DNA of 40,945 bases, from contig JAIBCJ010000007.1 of NCBI GenBank assembly GCA_019694145.1, positions 1 through 40,945 of the forward strand. Direction: 5' to 3'. A program made the translations under genes and the position numbers. The notes beneath the pieces were generated by a model. That model saw nothing but the letters and a program-made list of their open reading frames with translations. It searched no databases and was not told where the DNA came from. Within the stretch, counting starts at the first letter, position 1, and every line of letters starts with the position of its first letter. The stretch is from Solirubrobacterales bacterium (lineage in GTDB: Bacteria; Actinomycetota; Thermoleophilia; Solirubrobacterales; 70-9). Below are positions 30,406 to 39,205 of the stretch, one piece after another.

Positions 30406-31335
30406 ATGAATTCACAGAGCGAGATACTCGAGCGCGAGAAGCGCTGGTCCCTGATCGCGGGCATCGCTTCGGTCGGAGCCGTCGCCCTCTTCTTCATCGG
30501 GCAGATCGTCGGCCGGTCCGGAGTCGGATCGCCCGAGGGGACGGCCGATTTCCTGGCCGCCCTGTCCGGTCATCACTCGACCGCGATGCTGGGCGCGGTC
30601 ATCCAGGGCATCGCCACCGTCCTGCTCGCGGTCCCGCTCGCCTACCTGTTCTTCGCGGCGCTGGGCCGATCCGACCGGATGCGCCGCGGCTTGATCGCGG
30701 TCGTGATCGCCGGCCCCCTCTTCGTCGGCATCGGCTCGATCATTTCGACCTCTTCGCTGCTCAGCGCGGCTGACCAATGGAAGGGCGACCAGACTCCGGC
30801 CGTCGTCAAGTGCATCGACGAGGCTCAGGGAGATTCCGCCGACGAGGTCACCGAAGAACAGAAGGACACCTGCCGCGACGATGCGGCGACCGACCTGCGC
30901 AATGACCAGAGCCTGACCAACCTCGCGGTCGGGCTTTCACTCTCCGGCGCGCTCGGCTTCCTGATCGCACTCATGTACACCTCGCTCAACGCGATGCGGG
31001 TCGGCCTCCTGACCAGGTTCTGGGGCTCACTCGGGATGGCGGTCGGCGTCCTGCTGATCTTCCCGGTGCTTCAGTACGTGGCCCTTGCCTGGTTCATCTT
31101 CCTTGGCTTCCTGATCGTCGGGTGGTTGCCCGGCGGCAGGCCGGAGGCGTGGTCGGCCGGCGTCGCCGTTCCCTGGCCAGTGCCCGGTGAAATCAGGCAG
31201 GACCAGGATGAGACGGTGATCGAGGGTTCCGCCGAAGAGGTCGATCCCTCGGCCGGAGATCTCGAAGCGGGCGAGCCCGAAGGGTCCGATGAAGGGCCGC
31301 AGGGCGAGCTTCGCAAGCGCAAGAAACGGAACTGA
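30406..31335 (+). CDS. Multi-pass membrane protein of unknown function
   Basis: A 309-aa protein with about six membrane helices: 15-36, 60-82, 92-113, a loop of about 60 residues with Cys pair CIDEA...DTCRDD, then 168-190 and two more around 200-240. A long acidic C-terminal tail (about 255-309) ends RKRKKRN. The loop is on the outside or inside depending on topology and may hold a disulfide. No transporter or enzyme motif is seen. TAGGCT at 30378-30383 may be its -10, with a short leader of about 20 nt. The PucR-type regulator gene follows 28 nt after it. Confidence 0.75.
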   Translation: MNSQSEILEREKRWSLIAGIASVGAVALFFIGQIVGRSGVGSPEGTADFLAALSGHHSTAMLGAVIQGIATVLLAVPLAYLFFAALGRSDRMRRGLIAVVIAGPLFVGIGSIISTSSLLSAADQWKGDQTPAVVKCIDEAQGDSADEVTEEQKDTCRDDAATDLRNDQSLTNLAVGLSLSGALGFLIALMYTSLNAMRVGLLTRFWGSLGMAVGVLLIFPVLQYVALAWFIFLGFLIVGWLPGGRPEAWSAGVAVPWPVPGEIRQDQDETVIEGSAEEVDPSAGDLEAGEPEGSDEGPQGELRKRKKRN

Positions 31336-31363
31336 AGCCGCTTCCTTCTGAGACGATGGCGGC

Positions 31364-32977
31364 ATGGCCTCGCAGTCGCTGACCGTCGCCGAATTCATCG
31401 AGCTCCCGATCGTCAAGGCCGGGCTGCCCGAACTCGTGGCCGGGGGCGAAGGTCTGGACGCGGAAGTGCGATGGGTCCATCCGCTCGATGTCCCGGATGT
31501 GTCCGATCTGCTTCGCGGAGGGGAGATGATCCTCACCACCGGAGTCTCGATCGGAGAGGACGCAACCGCGCAGCGGCGTTTCGTCCGCGACCTCGAAGCC
31601 GAGGGGGCGGTAGGCATCGCGGTCGAACTCGGGTTCGCCTGGAGCCGGGAGTTGCCCAAGGCGCTGGTTGACGAGGCCGACCGGCGCCACATCCCGATGG
31701 TCGCCTTTCGCCGCGGCATCCGGTTCGTTGAGGTTTCCGAAGTCGTCAACGGCAGCCTGCTCGACTCCGGCCATGCCCTGGCCCGTCGCGGCGAAGAACT
31801 CCACCGCAGCCTCGACCGGCTGGTGCTGGAAGGCGAAGGGGCCGAATCGGTTCTGGCCGAGGTGTCGAGGAGGATCGGGAACCCGGTCGTGCTGGAGGAC
31901 GCCCGGGGCGAGCTGGTCGCAGTCGGTTCGGCAACCCGCCCGGAGAGTGAAGTGGTTGACACCTGGTCCGGACTGAAATGGTCGGACCGCAATCACGCCG
32001 AGGCGGAGGGAGCCCTGGCCGCGCAGGTCATGGTCCGCGGCCGCAACTGGGGCCGGGTGATCGCGCTCCAGACCGACGGGGAATTTGACCGCTTCACGCC
32101 GATCGCCCTCGAAAGAGCGGCGGTGGCGGTCGGTCTGGGCCTGATGAGGGGCGGCGAGGAAGCCGAACTGCGGGCCAGGTCGCGGGGAAACCTGCTCTTC
32201 GAGCTGGCGGCGGGATTGATGGAACCGCTGGCTGCCGCACGGCGCGCGTCAACCATGGGATTCCCCCGGCGGCATGGCCAGCTGGTGCCGATCGCCGCGG
32301 TCTGGCGGGCCGGGGCACTCGAAAAGGGCGTCGGCTACGAGGAGGCGTGGGCACCGATCCTGCCGGCCGTGCGCGCCGCCCTGGCCGAGCCTGACCGTCC
32401 CGCCCTGCTCGGCTCACGGGGCAACTGCATGCTCGGGGTGCTTGACCGGGGAACACTCGGATCGGAGCCCGATGACGTCGCCTCGCGCGAGCGCCTGTCA
32501 AGGCGGTTCGCCGGGGTCCTGGCCCGCCATGAGATCGATCCCGGATCGGTGGCGCTGGCGATCGGTGGCGCCGCCGGCAGCTGGGAAGAGCTGGCGCCGG
32601 CCCTGGTCCGGGCCCGCTTTGCCGCCGAGGCCGGGGCGGCCGGGCCGCTGCGGGCCTGGCACGACGCGTCACGGACCGAGATCGGGCAGTTGCTGCTTTC
32701 GATGAGGGGCACGCCGGAACTGCTTGAGTTCAGCGACGAGCGGCTCGCGCCCCTGCTCGACCTGCCGGGGGAAAGGGGTCGTGACCTGCTCGACACGCTC
32801 GAGGTCTACCTGCACAGTGGCGGACGGAAGACCGAGGCCGCGACCGAACTGGAGATCGAGCGGCAGTCGCTCTATCACCGGCTCTCACGCATCGAAGAGG
32901 TGCTTGACGTGGACCTGAAGGATGGCGACACGGTGCTCGCCCTCCACCTCGCGATCATGATCAACCGCCTGCTCTAG
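31364..32977 (+). CDS. PucR-family transcriptional regulator
   Basis: A 537-aa regulator. The N-terminal PucR domain (about 5-125) has LTVAEFIELPIVKAGLP and WVHPLDVPDVSDLLRGGEMILTTG, split here. A middle region (about 130-430) resembles the GGDEF-like part of the family. The C-terminal PucR helix-turn-helix (about 470-537) has LLDTLEVYLHSGGRKTEAATELEIERQSLYHRLSRIEEVL, seen as LEVYLHSGGRKTEAA and ERQSLYHRLSRIEEVL. PucR-type proteins often respond to a small metabolite and control nitrogen or carbon catabolism. No obvious target operon is next to it; the convergent acs region and upstream membrane protein are candidates. Confidence 0.9.
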   Translation: MASQSLTVAEFIELPIVKAGLPELVAGGEGLDAEVRWVHPLDVPDVSDLLRGGEMILTTGVSIGEDATAQRRFVRDLEAEGAVGIAVELGFAWSRELPKALVDEADRRHIPMVAFRRGIRFVEVSEVVNGSLLDSGHALARRGEELHRSLDRLVLEGEGAESVLAEVSRRIGNPVVLEDARGELVAVGSATRPESEVVDTWSGLKWSDRNHAEAEGALAAQVMVRGRNWGRVIALQTDGEFDRFTPIALERAAVAVGLGLMRGGEEAELRARSRGNLLFELAAGLMEPLAAARRASTMGFPRRHGQLVPIAAVWRAGALEKGVGYEEAWAPILPAVRAALAEPDRPALLGSRGNCMLGVLDRGTLGSEPDDVASRERLSRRFAGVLARHEIDPGSVALAIGGAAGSWEELAPALVRARFAAEAGAAGPLRAWHDASRTEIGQLLLSMRGTPELLEFSDERLAPLLDLPGERGRDLLDTLEVYLHSGGRKTEAATELEIERQSLYHRLSRIEEVLDVDLKDGDTVLALHLAIMINRLL

Positions 32978-32986
32978 GGCGGGCTT

Positions 32987-33577
32987 CTAGTCAGCCGCGT
33001 TCGCGACCTGGATCCCGATCACGACCCCGGCCGCCGCCGCGATCAGGAAGACGGCCAGGACGGCGTTTCGCCTTTCCGGCTGAATCGCCTTGACCAGCAT
33101 CGGTATCCCGGCCAGGGCAGGCAGTCCCATCAGGGCGAAAAGTATCCCGCAGACCCACCAGCCGGCCGTGCTGCCCATCCCCTCCGGCGGGTTGATCGCG
33201 TAGTCGATGAAGTTGTAGCCGAGCGAGATGAAGAGGGCGGGCCAGCCCAGGAGCAGCAGCCCGGCCGCCCCCTTCGCCGACTTGGCGCCTCCCAGCAAGG
33301 CGATGAACAGGCCGATGATCCCGATCGGAATGCCGGTGAACATCAGCATTTCGGCTCCGTCCGGGCAATGCTGGCGGACCACGTACGGCCCGCCCTCGGC
33401 GCAGTAGCCGCCGACGTCCATCACTTCGCGCATCCCGAACCAGAGGGCGGTGATGCCGTAGGCGACCATCACCATCCCGACGAAGAAGATGACCAACCCG
33501 ACCACCGGGAAGGGCTCGTTCTTCGGGATTTGCGAAAGCCGGTCGGAGAGCTCCGGCTGGCCGGTCAGGTCGGACAC
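32987..33577 (-). CDS. Membrane protein of unknown function next to acs
   Basis: A 196-aa protein with about five membrane helices (25-47, 80-98, 105-122, 140-160, 170-192) and a Cys-containing loop GGYCAEGGPYVVRQHCPDG between the first two. No family is recognised. It starts with GTG 33577, 10 nt after acs on the same strand. TAAGCT (minus, 33585-33590), which includes the acs stop codon TAA, ends 7 nt before the GTG, so it may be transcribed separately as a leaderless mRNA as well as by read-through. Confidence 0.72.
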   Translation of the reverse strand: MSDLTGQPELSDRLSQIPKNEPFPVVGLVIFFVGMVMVAYGITALWFGMREVMDVGGYCAEGGPYVVRQHCPDGAEMLMFTGIPIGIIGLFIALLGGAKSAKGAAGLLLLGWPALFISLGYNFIDYAINPPEGMGSTAGWWVCGILFALMGLPALAGIPMLVKAIQPERRNAVLAVFLIAAAAGVVIGIQVANAAD

Positions 33578-33584
33578 GGGCGGA

Positions 33585-33590
33585 AGCTTA
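33585..33590 (-). promoter_or_regulatory. -10 hexamer overlapping the acs stop codon
   Basis: TAAGCT on the minus strand; its first three bases are the acs stop codon, and it lies 7 nt before GTG 33577. Confidence 0.4.
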
Positions 33591-35579
33591 GCTGGCCGCT
33601 ACCTGGGCCTGGAGCTCCTCGACCACGGCCGGGTCGCGCAGGGTGCTTACGTCCCCGAGCTCCTTGCCGTCGGCGATGTCCCGGAGCAGGCGGCGCATGA
33701 TCTTGCCGGAGCGGGTCTTCGGCAGGTCATCGGCGAAGTAGATCGCCTTCGGCCGGGCCAGCTTGCCGATCCGGTCGGCCACGTGCTCCCTGAGTTCGTC
33801 GGTGAATTCGTGACCGGGAGGGGCTTCGTCATTGGGTGTCGCGAAGGCGATGATCGCCTGGCCGGTGAAGTCGTCCGGCACCCCGATCACCGCCGCCTCG
33901 GCCACATGCGGGTGAGAAACCAGCGAGGACTCGATCTCCATGGTCGAGAGCCGGTGCCCGGAGACGTTGATCACGTCGTCGATCCGGCCGACGATCCAGA
34001 AGTAGCCGTCCTCGTCGCGCCGGGCCGCGTCACCGACCAGGTAGGTCTCCTTGCCGTACCGGTCCCAGTAGGCGTTGATGTAGCGCTCCGGTTCCTTGAA
34101 AAGGGTCCGGGCCATGGCCGGCCAGGGCCGGGTCAGGACCAGGGTGCCGCCACCTTCCTCGATCTCGTTGCCGTTGTTGTCGAAGATCGCGGCACGGAAT
34201 CCGGGCAACGGCCGGGTGGCCGACCCCGGCTTCGTCGTGGTGATGGCCGGCAGGGGGGAGATCATCGCGGCGCCGGTTTCGGTCTGCCACCAGGTGTCGA
34301 CGATCGGGCAGCGGCCACCGCCGATGTGTTCGTTGTACCAGAGCCAGGCTTTGGGGTTGATCGGTTCCCCGACCGTTCCCAGCAGCCGGAGCGAACCCAG
34401 GTCGTGCGCTGCCGGCAGCTCTTCGCCCCACTTCATGAAGGAGCGGATCACGGTCGGGGCGGTGTAGAGGATCGTCGCCCGGTAGCGCTCGACGATCTCC
34501 CACCACCGATCCTTGGTCGGGAAGTCGGGTGCCCCTTCGAACATGATCGAGGTGGCCCCGTTGGCGAGCGGGGCGTAGACGATGTAGGAGTGACCGGTGA
34601 CCCAGCCGATGTCGGCCGCGCACCAGTAGACGTCGTCGTCCTTCAGGTCGAAGATCATGCGGTGGGTCGCGGTGGCCTGGGTCAGGTAGCCGCCGGTGGT
34701 GTGGACGATGCCCTTCGGCTTCGCGGTCGACCCCGAGGTGTAGAGCAAGAAGAGCGGATCCTCGGCGTCCATCGGCTCCGGTTCGCAAACCGGGTCGGCG
34801 GCAGCGAGGGCCTCTGCCCAGTCAAGGTCGCGGCCTTCCTTGAGCGGAGCGCCGGTCCCGCAGCGATCGAGGACGATCACGTGCTCCATCGCCGGCAGCG
34901 TGTCCAGAGCCTCGTCGATCGCTGCCTTCATCGGCATCGGGTTGCCGCGGCGCAGGGTGGCATCGGCGGTGATCAGGGCCTTCGCGTCCGAGAACTCCAT
35001 CCGTTCCCTCAGGGACTCGGCCGAGAAGCCGCCGAAGACGACGTTGTGGATCGCCCCGATCCTGGTGCAGGCCAGCATCGCCACGGCCGCCTCGGGCACC
35101 ATCGGCATGAAGATGCCGACCACGTCACCCTTGCCGACGCCACGGTCCCTGAGCACGTTTGCGAGTCGCTGGGTCTGGTCGTGGAGCCATCCGTAGGTCA
35201 CGGAGATCCGCCCGCCCGCGTGGCTGCCGACTCCGGTCACCGGCTCGTCGTCCGGGCCGGCATCTTCGGCCTCCCAGTGGTAGGCGATGTCATCTGCCCG
35301 GCCCGCCTCGATGTGGCGGTCGAGGCAGTTGGCGCTGACGTTGAGCTTGCCGCCGGCGAACCAGGTCACGTGGGGCGGGTTGCTCCAGTCGAGGATCGTG
35401 TCCCAGGGTTCGATCCAGTCGAGCTTCTCCGCCCAGCTCGCCCACCAGCCTTCGGGGTCGGCGTCGGCCTGCTCGTAGATCCCAGGGTCATTGAACTCGC
35501 TCGCCGCAGCGAACCCTTCGGGGGGCGGGAAGGTCTGCTCGGTCTTCAGAAGGACGTCAAGCTCTGACTTCTCTGGCAC
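33588..35579 (-). CDS. acs: Acetyl-CoA synthetase (AMP-forming)
   Basis: A 663-aa ligase that activates acetate with ATP and CoA. Core motifs are intact: LLYTSGSTAKPKG (P loop), TWWQTETGAAMISPLP, GDAARRDEDGYFWIVGRIDDVINVSGHR (split as GDAARRDEDGY and GRIDDVINVSGHR), and the acetylation-site motif KTRSGKIMRR with K626. Length matches the family. Start GTG 35579 was chosen because GGAGGAGAG lies just upstream; an in-frame TTG at 35624 lacks one. A -10 candidate TAGCAT (minus, 35624-35629) gives a leader of about 40 nt. It works with citrate synthase, encoded elsewhere in the window, in acetate entry to the TCA cycle. Confidence 0.96.
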   Translation of the reverse strand: MPEKSELDVLLKTEQTFPPPEGFAAASEFNDPGIYEQADADPEGWWASWAEKLDWIEPWDTILDWSNPPHVTWFAGGKLNVSANCLDRHIEAGRADDIAYHWEAEDAGPDDEPVTGVGSHAGGRISVTYGWLHDQTQRLANVLRDRGVGKGDVVGIFMPMVPEAAVAMLACTRIGAIHNVVFGGFSAESLRERMEFSDAKALITADATLRRGNPMPMKAAIDEALDTLPAMEHVIVLDRCGTGAPLKEGRDLDWAEALAAADPVCEPEPMDAEDPLFLLYTSGSTAKPKGIVHTTGGYLTQATATHRMIFDLKDDDVYWCAADIGWVTGHSYIVYAPLANGATSIMFEGAPDFPTKDRWWEIVERYRATILYTAPTVIRSFMKWGEELPAAHDLGSLRLLGTVGEPINPKAWLWYNEHIGGGRCPIVDTWWQTETGAAMISPLPAITTTKPGSATRPLPGFRAAIFDNNGNEIEEGGGTLVLTRPWPAMARTLFKEPERYINAYWDRYGKETYLVGDAARRDEDGYFWIVGRIDDVINVSGHRLSTMEIESSLVSHPHVAEAAVIGVPDDFTGQAIIAFATPNDEAPPGHEFTDELREHVADRIGKLARPKAIYFADDLPKTRSGKIMRRLLRDIADGKELGDVSTLRDPAVVEELQAQVAAS

Positions 35580-35623
35580 TGATCTCTCCTCCGGGGTCGG
35601 GGCCGGTTCTCCTCGGTGGCCCA

Positions 35624-35629
35624 ATGCTA
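35624..35629 (-). promoter_or_regulatory. -10 candidate for acs
   Basis: TAGCAT on the minus strand, about 45 nt before GTG 35579, which has its own ribosome site. Confidence 0.35.
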
Positions 35630-35660
35630 GCCCCCGCCGGACTCCCGGTCCGGAGGATCG

Positions 35661-35691
35661 GTTCGGGCACTGCTTCGAGGCAGCCCGGAAC
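35661..35691 (-). terminator. Hairpin downstream of the CAP-domain gene
   Basis: GTTC/GAAC, GGG/CCC and CTGC/GCAG pair into an imperfect hairpin with a TTCGAG loop, 18 nt after the CAP gene stop on the minus strand. No T tract follows. A second small stem CCGGAC/GTCCGG (35637-35653) lies next to it. Confidence 0.35.
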
Positions 35692-35708
35692 GGGGCGAAG
35701 GGCGACGG

Positions 35709-36314
35709 TCAGTTGTCGCCGAAATGCAGGACCCAGATCCGGGCCCCGTGGAAAGACTGGAATGTTCCCTTGACGACGCCGGTCCCGACGTCGGTGAAGG
35801 TCCGGCTGAGGATCGCTTCCCGATGCCCCTTCGACTTCATCCAGGCTATGAATATCGAGCGCACGTCGCCGAGCGATCCGCTGCCCCAGGCGATGTTCTC
35901 GCCGGTCGCCCAGCCGCCTTCGCCGAGATAGCCGGACCGCTTGATCCAGAAGTCAAAGCTCCTTCCGCAGGCTTCATGCGAGAAACCGCAGCGCAGGATG
36001 TCCCTGGCCTTGTGGCGGGATGACCAGGTCAACTGCTGCCGGGTCCGGTAGGGGCGGAGGCCTTCCCGGCCCCGGGCGTAGTTGACCATGCAGATCATCG
36101 ACTTGCGGGCCTTGGCCATCGCGACCTTGCCACCGCTGGCGGCGCGGTTCGGGCAGGTCTTGGCCGGCGCGATCAGGCTGGCGGCATCGGCCGGTTTGGC
36201 TCCGAGCTGGCCGTTGACGCCAACCAGAAGGCAGGCTGCGACCAGAAAAGCGGCAAGCAGGCTTGACTGCTTGGCTAGTCTGGAAACAGGCGAAATGAAA
36301 GAGAGCTCAAACAA
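35709..36314 (-). CDS. Secreted CAP-domain (SCP/PR1-like) protein
   Basis: A 201-aa exported protein. The signal segment (about 14-45, ending near PADAAS) precedes a CAP domain (about 70-198): [32 protein letters not shown] with the conserved His, [10 protein letters not shown] with the conserved Glu, and [27 protein letters not shown], the usual WxxSxGHRxNIL equivalent. Cys pairs are likely disulfides. Bacterial CAP proteins of this YkwD type are secreted and of mostly unknown role. The start is TTG 36314 and uncertain; it is divergent from msrB, whose ATG begins at the same base pair. Confidence 0.85.
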   Translation of the reverse strand: MFELSFISPVSRLAKQSSLLAAFLVAACLLVGVNGQLGAKPADAASLIAPAKTCPNRAASGGKVAMAKARKSMICMVNYARGREGLRPYRTRQQLTWSSRHKARDILRCGFSHEACGRSFDFWIKRSGYLGEGGWATGENIAWGSGSLGDVRSIFIAWMKSKGHREAILSRTFTDVGTGVVKGTFQSFHGARIWVLHFGDN

Positions 36315-36718
36315 TGTCTAGTGATTCAACACCTCTCAGCAGGAGTGATGCGGAGTGGCGGGAAAGTCTTTCCCCCGAGGCCTATGAGGTCACCCGCAAT
36401 GCCGCGACCGAACGGCCTTTCACCGGCCCTCACCTCGACAACAAGCAGGACGGGTCCTACACCTGCGTCTGCTGCGGGGCAGAGCTCTTCTCCTCCGACG
36501 CGAAGTTTGATTCGGGCAGCGGCTGGCCGAGTTTCACCGAACCCGCCAACCTCGAACATGTCGAGCTGAGGCAGGACAACAGTCACGGCATGGTGCGGAC
36601 CGAGGTCGTCTGCCGCAATTGCGACGCCCACCTCGGCCACGTCTTCCCCGACGGACCAGCCCCAACCGGCCAGCGCTACTGCATCAACGGGTGTGCTTTG
36701 GAATTCAACGAGAAGTGA
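36314..36718 (+). CDS. msrB: Peptide-methionine (R)-S-oxide reductase
   Basis: A 134-aa repair enzyme that reduces methionine-R-sulfoxide in proteins. Zinc ligands are C51/C54 (CVCC) and C100/C103 (CRNC). The active-site segment is [13 protein letters not shown], with catalytic C123; C127 in place of the usual Ser/Ala adds an extra thiol nearby. WPSF and GHVFPDGP are conserved. GAAAGAGAG lies before the ATG. The last codons and stop form part of a 44-bp tandem repeat that continues downstream. A divergent secreted CAP protein gene shares the promoter region. Confidence 0.95.
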   Translation: MSSDSTPLSRSDAEWRESLSPEAYEVTRNAATERPFTGPHLDNKQDGSYTCVCCGAELFSSDAKFDSGSGWPSFTEPANLEHVELRQDNSHGMVRTEVVCRNCDAHLGHVFPDGPAPTGQRYCINGCALEFNEK

Positions 36719-36790
36719 ATGTGACTGAATTCCACCCCTTGTTCCGATTCAACAAGAAGTGAACGTGACTGAATTCGACCCGTTGTTCCG
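36703..36790 (+). repeat. 44-bp tandem repeat (two copies plus a fragment)
   Basis: Copy 1 (36703-36746) and copy 2 (36747-36790) match at 40 of 44 positions; a short third fragment (ATTTAACCAG, 36791-36800) follows. Copy 1 includes the last msrB codons and stop. Copy 2 repeats a similar F-N-K-K-stop. The third fragment supplies the TAA stop of the convergent regulator gene (36793-36795). Each copy carries GTGACTGAATTC. Confidence 0.85.
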
Positions 36791-36792
36791 AT

Positions 36793-37449
36793 TTAACCAG
36801 CGGTAGGCGGCTTTTCGGGGTCCCGGTCCAGGAACGCGTAGCGGGTCGCGATCGCGACCGCCTGGGTCCGGGTGTCCACCCCGAGCTTGTTGACGACGTT
36901 GCGCACATGCGTATAGACGGTCGCGGTCCGGATGCCGATTTCCTCCGCCGCTCCCTGGGCCCGCATCCCGGTTGCCAGCAGGGCGAGGACTTCCCGCTCC
37001 CGGTCGGAGAGTTCCATGAAGCGCTTCAGCTCGTCTTCCTGCTGCAGGTCCTTGTCGGTGTAACCGGGGAACCACCGTTCACCGGCCATGACGGTTTCGC
37101 AGGCGTCCCTGATCTGGTCGAGGTCGGCCGACTTGACCAGAAAACCACTGGCGCCCTCCCGGCTGGCCAGGCGCACCAGACTCGGGTCGTCATGCGCCGT
37201 GTAGACGAGGATCCTGATCTCGGGGAAGCGGGAGAGGATCCGCCGCATCGACTCGATGCCGTTGACGTTGGGCATCTCGATGTCGAGCAGGACCAGGTCC
37301 GGATGGAGTTTCCTGACCGCCGGCTTGACCTCGGCCCCGTCCCCGACCTCCTCCACCACGGTGAACCCCTCAAGGTCGTCGATGCGCTGGCGAATCGCCT
37401 GGCGGACGATCCAGTGGTCATCACAGATGAGGACCCTGTGATCCGTCAA
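36793..37449 (-). CDS. NarL/FixJ-type response regulator
   Basis: A 218-aa two-component regulator. The receiver (about 4-125) has D10-D11, phosphoacceptor D56 (LVLLDIEMP) and a K in FLVKSAD. The LuxR-type helix-turn-helix (about 148-205) has LSDREREVLALLATGM and IGIRTATVYTHVRNVVNKLGV. No kinase gene is adjacent. The start is TTG 37449, which overlaps the serS stop as TTGA (37446-37449), so it is translationally coupled to serS. Its C-terminal end and stop lie in the fragment of the 44-bp tandem repeat. Confidence 0.92.
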   Translation of the reverse strand: MTDHRVLICDDHWIVRQAIRQRIDDLEGFTVVEEVGDGAEVKPAVRKLHPDLVLLDIEMPNVNGIESMRRILSRFPEIRILVYTAHDDPSLVRLASREGASGFLVKSADLDQIRDACETVMAGERWFPGYTDKDLQQEDELKRFMELSDREREVLALLATGMRAQGAAEEIGIRTATVYTHVRNVVNKLGVDTRTQAVAIATRYAFLDRDPEKPPTAG

Positions 37450-38711
37450 TTGCCGCCGATGACTGCGGGAGCTCCGTAGCTCACGAGCGATTCCGGAAGC
37501 CGGACCGAACCGTCAGCCTGCTGATGGTTCTCAAGCAGGGCGATGATCGTTCTTCCCACCGCGACCGCCGTGCCGTTCAGCGTGTTCACGAATTCGGGCG
37601 GTGCCCCGGGTTCCGGCCGGTATCGGCTGCCGATTCGCCGGGCCTGGAAGTCGGTCGTGTTCGAACATGAAGTCAGCTCGCGGTACCTGCCCTGGCTCGG
37701 GATCCAGGCCTCGCAGTCGTACTTCTTGGCCGCCGAACCGCCGAGGTCGCCGACCGCCACGTTGACCACCCGGTAGGGCAGCCCGAGTTCGGTCAGGATC
37801 GATTCCTCGATCGCCAGGATCCGCTCGTGTTCGGCTCCCGCGTCTTCGGGCTTGACGAAAGAGAACATCTCTACCTTGTCGAACTGGTGGACCCGGAAGA
37901 TGCCGTGGGTGTCCCGGCCTGCGGCTCCCGCCTCGCGGCGGAAGCAGCTTGAGAATCCGGCGTAGCGAAGCGGCAGCTGATCGGCTTCGAGGATCTGGTC
38001 GGCATGAAGGCCGGCCAGCGGCACTTCCGAGGTGCCCGCCAGGAAGAGCTCGTCCTTCTCCAGTTCGTAGATCTGATCGCGATCGCCGGGCAAAAAACCG
38101 GTCCCGAACAGGGCTTCCTCGCGAACCAGGATCGGCGGCACCACCGGCTCGTGGCCTTCGGCCCGAAGTTTCTCCAGCGCCCAGCGCACCAGCGCGAATT
38201 CGAGCATGACCAGATCCCCCTTGAGGTAGGCGAACCTGGCACCGGAGACTTTTGCCGCCGCTTCCAGCTCGATCGAGTCGCCGGCAAGTTCCACGTGGTC
38301 CCTGGGCTCGAAGCCGAAATCCGGAATCTCGCCGACCTCGCGGATCAGCTCGGCATCTTCGTCGGTGTATCCATCGGGGCTGGTCGGGTCGGGCAGGTTG
38401 GGCAGCGTCGCAGCAACCTCCCGGAGCTTGCCGTCGACCGCTTCAAGCTCGGCTTCCATTTCCTCCAGCCTGGCCTTCAGCTGGCGCACCGCCTCCATTT
38501 GTGCGGAGGCGTCCTCGCCGGCCTTCTTCAGCGCACCGATCTTCTCGGATTCCTGTTTGCGCTCGCTGCGGGCGCCTTCGATTTCGGGCAGGAGCTGTCG
38601 CCGGCGCTCGTCGAGCGTGAGCAGTGCGTCAACCTGGTCGGCGGCGCCGCGCCGGGCCAGGGCAGCCTTGATCCGCTCGGGATCGGAGCGGATCAGTTTG
38701 AGGTCGAGCAC
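37446..38711 (-). CDS. serS: Seryl-tRNA synthetase
   Basis: A 421-aa class II aminoacyl-tRNA synthetase that charges tRNA-Ser. The N-terminal coiled-coil arm (about 25-110) that reads the tRNA long arm is clear. The catalytic domain has GTSEVPLAGLHADQIL, FSSCFRREAGAAGRDTHGIFRVHQFDKVEMF (motif 2, split as FRREAGAAGRDTHGI and RVHQFDKVEMF) and NGTAVAVGRTIIALLE (motif 3). The start is GTG 38711. It lies 15 nt after the cytochrome c gene and overlaps the response regulator start. Confidence 0.97.
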   Translation of the reverse strand: MLDLKLIRSDPERIKAALARRGAADQVDALLTLDERRRQLLPEIEGARSERKQESEKIGALKKAGEDASAQMEAVRQLKARLEEMEAELEAVDGKLREVAATLPNLPDPTSPDGYTDEDAELIREVGEIPDFGFEPRDHVELAGDSIELEAAAKVSGARFAYLKGDLVMLEFALVRWALEKLRAEGHEPVVPPILVREEALFGTGFLPGDRDQIYELEKDELFLAGTSEVPLAGLHADQILEADQLPLRYAGFSSCFRREAGAAGRDTHGIFRVHQFDKVEMFSFVKPEDAGAEHERILAIEESILTELGLPYRVVNVAVGDLGGSAAKKYDCEAWIPSQGRYRELTSCSNTTDFQARRIGSRYRPEPGAPPEFVNTLNGTAVAVGRTIIALLENHQQADGSVRLPESLVSYGAPAVIGGN

Positions 38712-38726
38712 GGCCCCCGCCGCCGG

Positions 38727-39173
38727 TTACTGGCCGTCGGTCGGGATCGGCTCATCCTGCGGGGAGGAAGCGTCTTCCTCTGCCGAGTAAGCCTCGGCGC
38801 CCGCCTCACCGGCGTCGGACCCGGCGTATTCGGCGACGAACCGGGCGACTTGCTCGGCTTCTTCCCCGACCACGATGTTCTGCGGCATGATCGCGCCGGA
38901 GAATCCACCGTTCTGGATTGCGTGAAGGGCGTCTTCGTAGGTCACGGCCCGCTGGTCGAGGTTCGGACCCTGGTTCCGGGTCCCGCGGTTGCCGGTTCCG
39001 AGAGCCCCGGCCGGGGTCAGGGTGTGGCAGCCGGCGCAGTTGGCAGCGAAGAGTTGCGCTCCCTCGTAATCCGGGGAATCCTTCGAAACGGTGATTCCTT
39101 CTTCGCCAAACCCGCATGCGGACAGGCCGAGGGCGGCGGCGACGGCAAGTGTTGTGATGGCTACGGCACGCAC
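38727..39173 (-). CDS. Class I c-type cytochrome lipoprotein
   Basis: A 148-aa exported haem protein. A lipoprotein signal ends in LSAC (C20), followed by a cytochrome c domain with heme motif CAGCH (46-50) and a likely axial Met96 (GAIMPQN). The C-terminal tail (about 115-148) is acidic and low in complexity. It is likely a small electron carrier at the outer face of the membrane. The start is GTG 39173, about 10 nt after TATGAT (minus, 39183-39188). It is upstream of serS on the same strand, which is an unusual partnership. Confidence 0.9.
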   Translation of the reverse strand: MRAVAITTLAVAAALGLSACGFGEEGITVSKDSPDYEGAQLFAANCAGCHTLTPAGALGTGNRGTRNQGPNLDQRAVTYEDALHAIQNGGFSGAIMPQNIVVGEEAEQVARFVAEYAGSDAGEAGAEAYSAEEDASSPQDEPIPTDGQ

Positions 39174-39182
39174 AGCGAGCGC

Positions 39183-39192
39183 ATCATATTGT
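39183..39192. promoter_or_regulatory. Overlapping divergent -10 elements
   Basis: TATTGT on the plus strand (39187-39192) and TATGAT on the minus strand (39183-39188) share bases between the cytochrome c gene and the flavin reductase gene, which are 32 nt apart. Confidence 0.4.
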
Positions 39193-39205
39193 CTGCGGCG
39201 AAACG

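Noticed and set aside
33489..35567. A 692-codon open frame on the plus strand.
   Set aside because: It lies opposite acs, which has all its motifs; the frame shows no domain and is rich in the residues expected from the reverse strand.
36703..36800. 44-bp repeat considered as an attachment-site duplication from an integrated element.
   Set aside because: The copies are adjacent and nothing mobile lies between or near them.
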